Below, piece after piece: positions 27,433-36,229 of a stretch of 40,949 nt of DNA. Both the position numbers and the translations under genes were made by a program. Source of the DNA: an uncultured Peptococcaceae bacterium (GTDB lineage: Bacteria > Bacillota > Dehalobacteriia > UBA4068); contig CASEQE010000028.1 of NCBI GenBank assembly GCA_949289995.1, positions 1 through 40,949 of the forward strand, read 5' to 3'. The notes beneath the pieces were generated by a model. The model was not told where the DNA came from. It did no database searches and saw only the letters and a program-made list of their open reading frames with translations. Position 1 is the first letter of the stretch, and every line of letters starts with the position of its first letter.

Positions 27433-28527
27433 TTAAACAAATTTACGTAGGGCTTTATACACCTGGCTTCCTTCTTTTTGCCCCAATAGACTGCGAATTT
27501 TATTATATAAATCGGCTTTATTGGCGGCATTATTGGCATATTTAACGACTTTTGGCAACCATTGACTGCCTGCCGCCTCGGGTAAAACTTCCAAAATAGC
27601 CGTTTCCGTTACCACTGGCCGTTGCTTTTTTTCAGATCCCTCTGCGGCAACCATTAGTTTCTTTGGTTTAACGGAACGGTTTGTATTGAGCATATCCTTG
27701 CCACTGCCCGCCGCCGTCCTGGAATTCTCTTCTTGGCTTTTTCTCCCCTTGCCTTGCCGCTTACCTTGTTTGGGAGTCGCCGTTTCTTGCTTATCCTCAC
27801 ACTGACCTTTGGCTTCGTTTTTATGCAATAACGCGTCCATTATTTCCATTTCTTTTTCGCACGGCGGTTCGGTTTTTTCCGTGTTGGTTTTATGATTGCC
27901 ACGCCGATAGTTTTTGTTCCAATGGGCGTTTCTGCGGCTGGTTTTAGCCGTAGTCAAAGAGGTATGCGTCTCTTTGTTAGTCCCGTCCGCTGCTGATGCG
28001 GGATCGATGCTGACTTCCGTTTGTGCCAATTCAAAATGATTATCCTGCTCCATTGATAATTCTGTGGATACGATCGCTGCAACTTCTCGAACAGTCGTTT
28101 GTTTTTCGTTCTTTATTGTATTTACTTCTGCCATTGTTGGCTCATCTATGTTTACCTTGTCCTCTTTTACTTGCAAATTTTCAATTAAGCGTATAGATAA
28201 GTCTTCTTTTTGTTCCTGCCAAAAGCGAATTAAATGCCGGTATCCCTGGTCCTTGCTAACGATATAATAATCGCCGCTGTTGCCGCTGCCAAGAAGAAAG
28301 CCGAGATAACTAGATAATTGGTGATCCAAAGCGTTTTTCCCGCCTACCGCCGCTTCAAAATAGGCGAAGCGTGCTGGCGATTGCATAATTTGTTGATGCA
28401 ATTCAAATGTTAACCGTTTACCATTGTTGCTATAAAAAATATATACTTGATCGTCTTGCGTCAAGCTCAGAACGCCGCTTAGGCCTTCGTAATGTACATT
28501 TTCAAAATCCACTAAATAAACCCGCAT
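27433..28527 (-). CDS. PIN-like domain protein with a long charged linker
   Basis: About 364 residues. The N-terminal 120 form a PIN/NYN-like nuclease domain: MRVYLVDFENVHYEG gives D7, E9 and N10, with further acidic positions D68 (NALDHQL) and D93 (SKDQGY). Roughly residues 125-300 are low-complexity, rich in Lys, Glu, Thr, Asn and Gln, and probably disordered. The last 55 residues fold into a small helical module (LYNKIRSLLGQ, VYKALRKFV) that may bind RNA. RNA cleavage or processing is the family-based guess. Ribosome binding site GGAGG lies 4 bases before ATG 28527. The longer frame (28587) has none. Confidence 0.75.
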   Translation of the reverse strand: MRVYLVDFENVHYEGLSGVLSLTQDDQVYIFYSNNGKRLTFELHQQIMQSPARFAYFEAAVGGKNALDHQLSSYLGFLLGSGNSGDYYIVSKDQGYRHLIRFWQEQKEDLSIRLIENLQVKEDKVNIDEPTMAEVNTIKNEKQTTVREVAAIVSTELSMEQDNHFELAQTEVSIDPASAADGTNKETHTSLTTAKTSRRNAHWNKNYRRGNHKTNTEKTEPPCEKEMEIMDALLHKNEAKGQCEDKQETATPKQGKRQGKGRKSQEENSRTAAGSGKDMLNTNRSVKPKKLMVAAEGSEKKQRPVVTETAILEVLPEAAGSQWLPKVVKYANNAANKADLYNKIRSLLGQKEGSQVYKALRKFV

Positions 28528-28722
28528 AATACCTCCAAATTTATATATCCGAATCAACCGATGGCTAGGACAAATAACGTGCGCCATTAAACATTCTGCG
28601 TACTCCTAGAACAGCTGACGGTGTAATTAGCGACTATATATGTGGATATGGCAAAAGAATTTGTACATATTGTCCACTTTATCGCTTTTTATTTAGTTTC
28701 AATCTATGTTCCCTAGCTATCG
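28528..28722 (-). other. Long leader of the PIN-domain gene
   Basis: About 195 nt lie between the predicted start site and the ATG. A nine-codon ORF (MFNGARYLS) with AGGAG 8 bases upstream spans about 28563-28592. No riboswitch class was recognised. Confidence 0.3.
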
Positions 28723-28728
28723 CAACAT

Positions 28729-28757
28729 ATTATAACATTTTACCAAATCATATGCAA
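28729..28757 (-). promoter_or_regulatory. Promoter of the PIN-domain gene
   Basis: Minus-strand TTGCAT (28752-28757), 17-base spacer, TATAAT (28729-28734). Confidence 0.75.
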
Positions 28758-28861
28758 TGACGTCTGTCTGTCTGGGATTCTCCCTTTTCTTCACGACTGG
28801 CAATATCCCTGCGCCTTAGTAAGCAACCATTGGTCGGTAGTTATTCTCCACACTAAAAATC

Positions 28862-28910
28862 AAAAAACGCATAGCCACACGCAAGCGGAATTACGCATAC
28901 AAGCTACACG
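28862..28910 (-). terminator. Intrinsic terminator of the cbi-hem operon
   Basis: The minus-strand RNA CGTGTAGC pairs with GCTATGCG (two wobble pairs), and further inner pairs follow. The hairpin (28868-28910) is followed by TTTTTT. It lies about 55 bases after the cbiX stop. The rest of 28758-28965 shows no gene. Confidence 0.75.
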
Positions 28911-28965
28911 TTATTTGCATAATTATAATAACTTAATACTATTAAAAACCTGCAAAAATATTCAA

Positions 28966-29322
28966 TTAATGATTAATCCGATCGATTAAAATTTCCGCTA
29001 ATCGATGATCAACCCCCAATGTTTTGCCTATCTCCAGCGTTATATGCGGATAGCCTTTAAGGATTTCATGAATCTCGTTAGGAATGTCTTCGCGAATATG
29101 AATACCGTCAAATAAAAAATATGGAACGACTTTAATATGATCCACACCTTGTTTAGCCAGAGCCTCGATTCCCTGAGCAATATTTGGTTGACAAAACTCC
29201 ATATAGGCGATTTCTAACGGTTGATCACGGATTTCTGTTCTTACCATATTCACTACTTCGTTAATAGTATGTATGGTGCTATCCACACGGCTACCATGGG
29301 CTACGATCAAGACGCCTTTCAT
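28966..29322 (-). CDS. cbiX: CbiX-type sirohydrochlorin cobaltochelatase (short form)
   Basis: The 118 residues form a single chelatase domain, as in the short CbiX that works as a homodimer. It inserts Co2+ (or Fe2+ in SirB relatives) into sirohydrochlorin. H9 in VAHGSR and the histidine of PYFLFDGIHIREDIP are the expected metal ligands. Cobalt is favoured because the gene ends an operon that begins with cobalt uptake genes and a B12 riboswitch. The start overlaps the hemL stop by 4 bases. Confidence 0.88.
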   Translation of the reverse strand: MKGVLIVAHGSRVDSTIHTINEVVNMVRTEIRDQPLEIAYMEFCQPNIAQGIEALAKQGVDHIKVVPYFLFDGIHIREDIPNEIHEILKGYPHITLEIGKTLGVDHRLAEILIDRINH

Positions 29323-30593
29323 TGCATATCCTCCTTTAATATGTTGCCTATGGTTTGAATCGTATAATCTACATCGTCTCGAGTATGCGCATTGCCAATA
29401 AAAACGGCTTCAAACTGAGCCGGCGGCATATAAATGTTGTGTTGCAACATGCGATTGAAATATACGGCGTATTTTGCCGTATCCGATTTTAGTGCGCCGT
29501 CATAATCGTATACCGCTTCTTTGGTAAAAAATAGACTAAATAAGGAACCGATATGATTTACCGTATAGGTAGTAAGTTTACGAATTTCGTCCACCATATA
29601 TTGCGCTAAAGAATTGATTTTATCATAAACTTCAGGATGATTCAAAAGATACCGTAGGGTAGCGATTCCAGCCGCCATAGCAATAGGATTCCCCGAAAGC
29701 GTACCAGCTTGATATACGGGGCCTAACGGAGAAACATGCTCCATAATTTCTCTTTTACCGCCATAAGCGCCTACAGGCATACCGCCGCCGATAATTTTAC
29801 CATAAGTTACCAAATCTGGCGTCACGCTAAAAAATTGGCTGGCGCCGCCAAAACATAAACGAAAACCTGTAATCACTTCATCAAATATCAATAAGCTGCC
29901 ATTGGCATCGCATAGCTCTCGCAGTCCTGATAAAAACCCTTCTTTGGGTACGGCAACGCCCATATTGGCAGCCACAGGTTCAACGATTACGCAGGCAATC
30001 TTGTCCTTATTATGGGCAAATAAAGCCTCGACGCTATCTAAATCATTATATTTAGCCGATAAAGTATCTGCGACGGCGCCTTTGGTTACGCCGGCGCTGT
30101 CGGGAGAGCCAAAGGTTAAAGCTCCAGAACCAGCTTTAATCAGCATACTGTCACTATGGCCATGATAACAACCGGCAAATTTGATTACTTTATCCCGATG
30201 GGTGTACCCTCTGGCCAAACGTAATGCGCTCATAACGGCTTCCGTACCGCTACTTACCATCCGTATCATTTCAATATGGGGAATATGCTGACAAACCAGT
30301 TCGGCCAACTGCACTTCTTGTTCCGTACAAGCGCCAAAACTTAAACCATTCCCTACCGCCTGCATAACGGCAGCTTCCACTTCCCTGTTACCGTGGCCCA
30401 AAATCATTGGTCCCCACGAACCGATATAATCCAAATACTCAATTCCGTCGGCGTCATAAATTTTACTTCCCTTCGCCGCTCGAATAAAACGGGGGGTACC
30501 GCCTACCGATTGAAAAGCGCGCACCGGGCTATTTACCCCTCCCGGCATGACTTTTTTCGCTCTTGCAAACAACGTTTCCGATAAGCTCATCAT
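29319..30593 (-). CDS. hemL: Glutamate-1-semialdehyde 2,1-aminomutase
   Basis: The 424-residue PLP enzyme converts glutamate-1-semialdehyde to 5-aminolevulinate. PGGVNSPVRAF is near the N-terminus, IFDEVITGFR binds the cofactor, and the Schiff-base lysine is K266 in YGKIIGGGMPVGAYGG. Full length. It takes the product of HemA. Its start overlaps the hemB stop (ATGA), and GGGAG lies in the end of hemB. A second ATG immediately follows the first. Confidence 0.97.
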   Translation of the reverse strand: MMSLSETLFARAKKVMPGGVNSPVRAFQSVGGTPRFIRAAKGSKIYDADGIEYLDYIGSWGPMILGHGNREVEAAVMQAVGNGLSFGACTEQEVQLAELVCQHIPHIEMIRMVSSGTEAVMSALRLARGYTHRDKVIKFAGCYHGHSDSMLIKAGSGALTFGSPDSAGVTKGAVADTLSAKYNDLDSVEALFAHNKDKIACVIVEPVAANMGVAVPKEGFLSGLRELCDANGSLLIFDEVITGFRLCFGGASQFFSVTPDLVTYGKIIGGGMPVGAYGGKREIMEHVSPLGPVYQAGTLSGNPIAMAAGIATLRYLLNHPEVYDKINSLAQYMVDEIRKLTTYTVNHIGSLFSLFFTKEAVYDYDGALKSDTAKYAVYFNRMLQHNIYMPPAQFEAVFIGNAHTRDDVDYTIQTIGNILKEDMQ

Positions 30594-31567
30594 CCAATAT
30601 CTCCCTTTTCTATAGCATCAGCAATTTCATTCGCATAATACGTGATCAGTATATCGGCTCCGGCTCGATATATGGAAATAGCGCTTTCGCACATAACGCC
30701 ATATTCGTCGATCAGACCCATTTTCGCAGCCGCTTTTATCATCGCGTATTCACCGCTAACGCTATAGGCGGCCAAAGGCAGCGTGGACTTTTCCGCTACC
30801 GCTTTAACGATATCCAGATAGCAAAGCGCCGGTTTAACCATTAGGATGTCCGCCCCTTGCGTTACGTCCAGCATCGCCTCTTTAATCGCTTCCTTAGCAT
30901 TATGCCAATCCATTTGGTATCCCCGTCGATCGCCAAAACCGGGGGCTGAACCGGCAGCATCGCGAAAAGGACCATAAAAATAGGAAGCATATTTTACTGC
31001 ATAGGACATAATCGGTATGTGAGAATAGCCTTTTTTATCCAGCGTATCGCGAATAGCCAAAACTCTACCGTCCATCATATCCGATGGCGCCACCATATCG
31101 GCGCCAGCTTCCACATGGGATAAGGCGATGGCAGCCAGATACTCCAGCGTTTCATCATTATCCACCTTGTCGCCTGTTAAAATGCCACAATGGCCATGAG
31201 AGGTATATTCGCACATACAAACGTCGGTAATTACGCAAACTTCCGGATAATCCCGTTTAATTTTGCGTATCCCCTGTTGGACGATACCGTCATTGTCATA
31301 AGCGGAGCTACCCTTTTCATCTTTGTGGGCAGGAATACCAAATAAAAGCACTTTGTCCACGCCATGTTGCAAAGCATTTTCGATCGCCTCGCCTACCCGG
31401 TCGGGGCTATAACGAAAATGACCATCCAAAGATGAAATCGGATTTTTGATATGCAAGCCTTCTTCCAAAAATAACGGTAGAATTAAACTCTCTTTTGATA
31501 CCCGCGTTTCTCTCGTCATTTTGCGGATTGCCGGGTTTTCTCTCAATCTTCGCGGTCTGATTAACAT
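30590..31567 (-). CDS. hemB: Delta-aminolevulinic acid dehydratase (porphobilinogen synthase)
   Basis: The 325-residue TIM barrel condenses two 5-aminolevulinates into porphobilinogen. The cysteine-rich loop DVCMCEYTSHGHCG is of the zinc-dependent type. The active-site lysines lie in the AVKYASYFYGPFR region and in LMVKPALCYLD. It overlaps the cobA/hemD gene by 7 bases. AGGAG lies 9 bases before the ATG. Confidence 0.97.
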   Translation of the reverse strand: MLIRPRRLRENPAIRKMTRETRVSKESLILPLFLEEGLHIKNPISSLDGHFRYSPDRVGEAIENALQHGVDKVLLFGIPAHKDEKGSSAYDNDGIVQQGIRKIKRDYPEVCVITDVCMCEYTSHGHCGILTGDKVDNDETLEYLAAIALSHVEAGADMVAPSDMMDGRVLAIRDTLDKKGYSHIPIMSYAVKYASYFYGPFRDAAGSAPGFGDRRGYQMDWHNAKEAIKEAMLDVTQGADILMVKPALCYLDIVKAVAEKSTLPLAAYSVSGEYAMIKAAAKMGLIDEYGVMCESAISIYRAGADILITYYANEIADAIEKGDIG

Positions 31568-33027
31568 GTCGCATCACTCCTAAGCTTATCGCACATACTT
31601 TCTATCGTGGCCTTGTCTGCTATTAATACGGGAAATCCAGCCGCCTGCGCTTTGCTAGCCGTGGATTGACCAATGCAAACAGCTTTGATGTTGCTGCAAT
31701 CTATATCGGGATTACAGTTCAAAAAACCTTCCACGCAGCTGCCGCTGGTAAAAGTAATATAGTCGTAGGCACTTAAATCCAACGGCTCATGGTGAATAAA
31801 ATGAGTACTATAGATAGGCCGTTCGCAAAAATCAATATGATTTTGCCGCAAAATTTCCGCTAAACTTGGCGAAGCCCACTCTGCACGCAAAAGCAAAACT
31901 TTGTCATTAGAAGAAATAAATCTTTTGCTTATCATTTCATTAGCCAATGTTTCGGCATCATAAACGGAAGGGATAAAATCACAAAGAACACCGTAATCTT
32001 TTAATTTGGCTGCAGTCTTCTCGCCTATACAAGCAATTTTTTTCCCAGCAAGAATTCTTGCATCCATATGTTGCGCCAAGAGCTTGTCAAAATAACTTTC
32101 TACCCCGGCAGCACTAGTAAACACAAGCGTAGAATAATCTCCTGGATTAGGATCAAAATCAGGCAATGCTTTGGTTTCAATACAGGGATATTTCAGGACA
32201 TCCGCTCCCATATCATGAAGCATTTGCGCCAAAATAGACTGTTTACGCTGCGGAAGAGTAAGAATAATATGCTTATTCTTTAGCGGTTTATCGCTAAACC
32301 AATCAAAAGATAATTGACATACCTTGCCTACCATGATCACCGCCGGAGATTTTACTTGATTGCAACGCACCGTCTCTCCAATATGCTCAAGGGTAGATAC
32401 GAATTTGCGTTGATTGGTTCTCGTTCCATTCTCAATCACAGCGCACGGCATATTTCTATCCATACCCGCTTGCATCAGGCCTTGCGCAATATCCGCAATC
32501 GTAGAAACGGACATCATAAAAATCAGCGTGCCGTTTAATCTCACCAGCGAATCAAAATCAATATTTAAAGCCGATCCTGCTTTGGCATGACCGGTGATAA
32601 TATGTAAGGAGGAACAAAAATCCCGATGTGTAACGGGAATGCCTGCGTAAGCTGGTACGGCCACTGGTGAAGTAATACCGGGAATCGCTTCAAATTCAAT
32701 ATCGTTTTCGCTTAAATATTCCAACTCTTCACCGCCGCGGCCAAAAACAAAAGGATCGCCGCTTTTCAAACGTACCGTCAAATTCCCTTTTTGCGCTTCA
32801 TTTTTGAGAATTTCATTTATTTTATGTTGCGGTACTGGGTGGTTGCCTGCATTTTTGCCGACGTCGATTTTTTTGACATGGTTAGGAATCAAATCCATAA
32901 TCGATTGGCTGACCAATCGATCGTATACCACAACGTCCGCATTTTCGATTACTCGAACCGCCTTTACGGTTAATAAGTCTTCATCCCCAGGGCCAGCCCC
33001 AACCAAAAATACTTTTCCTCTGCTCAT
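31561..33027 (-). CDS. Fused uroporphyrinogen-III C-methyltransferase / uroporphyrinogen-III synthase
   Basis: The 488 residues join CobA (about 1-245) and HemD (about 250-488). The methyltransferase part has VGAGPGDEDLLT, the SAM-site RLKSGDPFVFGRGGEE and a GIPVTHRD motif. It makes precorrin-2 from uroporphyrinogen III with two methyl transfers. The C-terminal part has the two-lobed, poorly conserved HemD fold (LVFTSAAGVESYF, FTSGSCVEGFL) and cyclises hydroxymethylbilane. This fusion is common in Bacillota and channels flux from HemC towards siroheme and B12. Confidence 0.95.
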   Translation of the reverse strand: MSRGKVFLVGAGPGDEDLLTVKAVRVIENADVVVYDRLVSQSIMDLIPNHVKKIDVGKNAGNHPVPQHKINEILKNEAQKGNLTVRLKSGDPFVFGRGGEELEYLSENDIEFEAIPGITSPVAVPAYAGIPVTHRDFCSSLHIITGHAKAGSALNIDFDSLVRLNGTLIFMMSVSTIADIAQGLMQAGMDRNMPCAVIENGTRTNQRKFVSTLEHIGETVRCNQVKSPAVIMVGKVCQLSFDWFSDKPLKNKHIILTLPQRKQSILAQMLHDMGADVLKYPCIETKALPDFDPNPGDYSTLVFTSAAGVESYFDKLLAQHMDARILAGKKIACIGEKTAAKLKDYGVLCDFIPSVYDAETLANEMISKRFISSNDKVLLLRAEWASPSLAEILRQNHIDFCERPIYSTHFIHHEPLDLSAYDYITFTSGSCVEGFLNCNPDIDCSNIKAVCIGQSTASKAQAAGFPVLIADKATIESMCDKLRSDATC

Positions 33028-33032
33028 AGCGA

Positions 33033-33905
33033 TTACCCTCTGTGTTTCATAATATTCGCCAATTCCCGGCCTAACGCTTCCCCATTTTCTTTTGGGCCTG
33101 TAATTTTGTCCTTAAAACAGTTTCCATCATTGTCAACAAAAAAACCTGCTATCGATATTTGATTGCCATCTATTTGCGCAAAAGCGGCAACAGGTGAAGA
33201 ACAACCGCCGTCTAAGGTTCGCACAAAACTGCGTTCAGCAATCGAGGTGATCCAAGTTTCTTCATCATGAAAAGCTGTAAAAATCGTTCGATCAAAGTCT
33301 TTTCTTCCTTGTACCGCCAAAACTCCTTGACAAGCTGATGGCAAAATTTCATTTACATCAAAAATGTAATGGATACGAGATTCTAATCCCAATCTTTTTA
33401 TGCCCGCATAAGCCAAAACCAAAGCGCCATATTCGCCGGCATCCAATTTTGCCAATCTGGTCAACACATTGCCGCGTACAGGTTTAACCGTAGCCCCTGG
33501 ATACAATTGTTGAATCTGCAGCTTTCTTCGTAAACTAGCGCACCCGAAAGGTTTATCAAAATCTATTTCCGTTGCCCCTTGGGGCAGAACCAATACGTCT
33601 CGTGGATCTTCTCGCTTGGAAACGGCTAAGATGGGTATGTCGGCGCTGATTTCCATAGGCATATCCTTTAAACTATGTACCGTTAAATCCACTTTATTTT
33701 CCAATAATGCTTTTTCCAATTCTTTTAAAAAAAGCCCTTTGCCGCCTACTTGATCCAAAGTACGATCCAAGATTTTATCGCCGGTCGTTTTCATGGTAAT
33801 CAGCTGAAATTGCAAATCCGCGTTATGCCTTTGCATTTCCGCCATAAAGATTTCTGATTGTATTACCGCCAGTTTGCTTTCCCGGCTACCGATTCTAATT
33901 TCCAC
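33033..33905 (-). CDS. hemC: Hydroxymethylbilane synthase (porphobilinogen deaminase)
   Basis: The 290-residue enzyme polymerises four porphobilinogens. The RIGSRESKLAVIQ opening is typical, as is HSLKDMP with the catalytic aspartate. C235 in DGGCSSPVAAF carries the dipyrromethane cofactor. GTG 33905 is chosen because AAGGTG lies 6 bases upstream. The longer frame would start with TTG at 33920 inside the sirC gene. It overlaps that gene by 11 bases. Confidence 0.95.
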   Translation of the reverse strand: MEIRIGSRESKLAVIQSEIFMAEMQRHNADLQFQLITMKTTGDKILDRTLDQVGGKGLFLKELEKALLENKVDLTVHSLKDMPMEISADIPILAVSKREDPRDVLVLPQGATEIDFDKPFGCASLRRKLQIQQLYPGATVKPVRGNVLTRLAKLDAGEYGALVLAYAGIKRLGLESRIHYIFDVNEILPSACQGVLAVQGRKDFDRTIFTAFHDEETWITSIAERSFVRTLDGGCSSPVAAFAQIDGNQISIAGFFVDNDGNCFKDKITGPKENGEALGRELANIMKHRG

Positions 33906-34362
33906 ATCTATCACCTTCAAACATATTTCTTATCTTATCAATCATGATTTTGATTCCATGGTGATTCTTTCCATTGCCAACAATGCCCAAAGTAGCTTCT
34001 TCAGCAAACACAATGCCTGGAAAGTAAAAATCGCAATCTTCTTTGCGATCACACACATTTACCAATATATTTTTTTGTTGTGCATCAATATGGATTTGGC
34101 GGTTTACTTCTTTATCATCCGTGCATGCCAAAACCAAATCTGCTTCAGATAAATATTTGCAATGATAAGTATCCGTAATGATCGTTATATCTTCATTATC
34201 AACAAGCAATTCTTGTCGTATGCGGGGAGCGACTACAGTAATCTGAAAATGGAATCGCCGCAACGTATTGATTCTTCGTGCGGCAATCGCCCCTCCGCCA
34301 AAAACCACGACATGTTTGCCCCTTGTTCTTATAAATAGAGGAAAGAATTCTCTTTTTTCCAA
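33895..34362 (-). CDS. Precorrin-2 dehydrogenase (SirC/Met8/CysG N-terminal domain)
   Basis: About 155 residues with an NAD-binding Rossmann fold (VVVFGGGAIAARRINTL) followed by the dimerisation segment of the CysG/Met8 family (NVCDRKEDCDFYFPGI). It oxidises precorrin-2 to sirohydrochlorin. The separate CbiX can then add the metal. The start is set at TTG 34362, where GGAGG lies 7 bases upstream. ATG 34377 and ATG 34398 have poorer spacing or none. It overlaps hemC. Confidence 0.9.
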   Translation of the reverse strand: MEKREFFPLFIRTRGKHVVVFGGGAIAARRINTLRRFHFQITVVAPRIRQELLVDNEDITIITDTYHCKYLSEADLVLACTDDKEVNRQIHIDAQQKNILVNVCDRKEDCDFYFPGIVFAEEATLGIVGNGKNHHGIKIMIDKIRNMFEGDRCGN

Positions 34363-34439
34363 AACGCTTCCTCCCATCCCTTTCGTTTGATTTGCCAAAA
34401 TATGCCAATATACAAATCAATAAAAGCAATGGATTGACA

Positions 34440-35441
34440 TTAACTCACGCCCATACGATTCATTTTATAACTATACCAGTTATAAAAATCGTCTATATAT
34501 TTTTTTAATATCTTGTTAATTTGCACCATTTGAATTTCATGCATAGTATTGATTTCATCACGGCTAATATCGTCAATGTTATAATAAGCTACCCCTGCCA
34601 GCTGTTCGATTCTTGGATCTATATCTCTCGGTACAGCCATATCAATAAAAAGTTTCGGAAGCTTGTCTAAATTAATAATTTCATCATATTTGATAGTATG
34701 ATGTGGACTTAACGTAGCGCTAATCACGGCATCCACATGGGAAAGATATTCATATCTCTCTGCATAATCTATGCTATCCGCTCCTGCAGGAATAACATTA
34801 TTGCTATGTTTATATTTTCTTTTGGTCATCGTAACGGCAATACCTTGCGCCAGCAAAAATTCACAAATGCTTCTGCCGGCGGCGCCATTGCCTATCACCA
34901 AAGCGTTACCTTGAGGAAAAGAGCTTTTTACAATATTCGCAGCCCGTTTGGAAGCATTATCTTCATAATTTTTAAATTCAACCAAAGTCTTTACTTTTTT
35001 GGCGGCGCTAATCGCATTACGGAACAAAACTTCTAAAATGCTATCGGTAGCGTTACATTCTCTAGCCAATGAAAGCGCATTCTTCACCTGAGAAATAATC
35101 TGATCTTCCCCCCAGATTTGCGATTTTAGACCGCATGCCACTTCGCATATGTGCAAAGCAGCTTGATAATTGTTTTTAGAAATATACATTTTTTTATAAT
35201 CTTCTACATCTAAAGCGATGCAATCGCATAATATGGCGAAAGGATTCAAACAAACGCTATCCGCAACCGACAAATATATTTCCGTGCGGTTGCAAGTCGA
35301 TATAATAACGCAACCTAAAATATCTTCATATGCAGAAATCTTTTCATAAATTTCCGCCATGGCGGCATTGGTAAAAGAAAACTTTTCTCTATCTTCTAAT
35401 TTGGCAATATTATAATTGATTGAGGACATCAATATATTCAA
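34440..35441 (-). CDS. hemA: Glutamyl-tRNA reductase, short form
   Basis: The 333-residue enzyme reduces glutamyl-tRNA-Glu to glutamate-1-semialdehyde. The catalytic cysteine is C50 in STCNRTE, H97 and GEDQI follow, and the NADPH domain has VIGNGAAGRS (182-191) and FIDMAVPRDIDP. Typical proteins have about 400-430 residues with a C-terminal dimerisation helix bundle. This one stops soon after the spinal helix, with no frameshift seen downstream. The start is TTG 35441, after GGAGGAAGGG with 7-base spacing. An ATG four codons later is possible. Confidence 0.92.
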   Translation of the reverse strand: MNILMSSINYNIAKLEDREKFSFTNAAMAEIYEKISAYEDILGCVIISTCNRTEIYLSVADSVCLNPFAILCDCIALDVEDYKKMYISKNNYQAALHICEVACGLKSQIWGEDQIISQVKNALSLARECNATDSILEVLFRNAISAAKKVKTLVEFKNYEDNASKRAANIVKSSFPQGNALVIGNGAAGRSICEFLLAQGIAVTMTKRKYKHSNNVIPAGADSIDYAERYEYLSHVDAVISATLSPHHTIKYDEIINLDKLPKLFIDMAVPRDIDPRIEQLAGVAYYNIDDISRDEINTMHEIQMVQINKILKKYIDDFYNWYSYKMNRMGVS

Positions 35442-35513
35442 AATTTACCCTTCCTCCTGCATAACCATCTAAGGCAAAACCACGGACAAAAGCTTCCCGG
35501 CAACGTATAACGT

Positions 35514-36182
35514 TCAATCTCGAACGATAATTACGGAAAAATAACTCATATTTTCATCCAATGCTTCAACGTTTTCGTATATTTTTTGGTTTTCCATCGT
35601 AGCATACTCCACAGCCATAACGCTTCTGTGTTGTAATTTATCTTTCACCGCAGCCAAAGTTTTTCCGGATTTCATTAATACTTTTACCCCGGGCAAATCT
35701 ATAACTTGATCCATATCGCCAAAAGTAGCGGGAATAATGTGTAGCATTTCATCACGAAGGCACAAAGACTGCCCCAAAGCGGCGGCAGCGGCGCAAAACG
35801 ATGGTATGCCTGGTACCACTTCCGTCGCATACCCCTTTTGTTGAATTCTTGTATGCACATACATAACCGTACTGTAAATGGTTGGATCGCCTAAGGTAAG
35901 AAAAGCCACGCTCTTACCATCGTCCAATTGCCGGCAAATATCCTCGGCCGCTTGTTCATGATATTGCTTTAATGTGGCTTCATTTTTGATCATCGGCATT
36001 TTAACTTCCACAATTTTTTTGTCTTTTACATATGCGGAAGCAATTTTTAAAGCAATATTCTCTTTGCCGCCGCTATCCGGCGCCACAATCATATCGCACG
36101 CGTCTATCGTCTTGATCGCCTTTAAAGTTAACAGATCGGGATCTCCTGGCCCTACGCCCACCGCATAAAAAACGCCTTTCAT
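35514..36182 (-). CDS. cbiL: Precorrin-2 / cobalt-factor II C20-methyltransferase
   Basis: About 222 residues of the tetrapyrrole methylase family: AVGVGPGDPDLLTLKA at the SAM site, LTLGDPTIYST and VVPGIPSFCAAAA. It methylates C20 of cobalt-precorrin-2, the first step specific to corrin synthesis. Its place after the cobalt transporter genes and beside CbiX suggests the anaerobic (cobalt-early) route, so CbiL is preferred over CobI. GGGGAG lies upstream of ATG 36182, and a TTG directly before it is a less likely start. The later cbi genes are not in the window. Confidence 0.93.
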   Translation of the reverse strand: MKGVFYAVGVGPGDPDLLTLKAIKTIDACDMIVAPDSGGKENIALKIASAYVKDKKIVEVKMPMIKNEATLKQYHEQAAEDICRQLDDGKSVAFLTLGDPTIYSTVMYVHTRIQQKGYATEVVPGIPSFCAAAAALGQSLCLRDEMLHIIPATFGDMDQVIDLPGVKVLMKSGKTLAAVKDKLQHRSVMAVEYATMENQKIYENVEALDENMSYFSVIIVRD

Positions 36183-36229
36183 CAAAACATCTCCCCTATT
36201 TGCTCGCTAGATTTGTGTTATCATATCTA

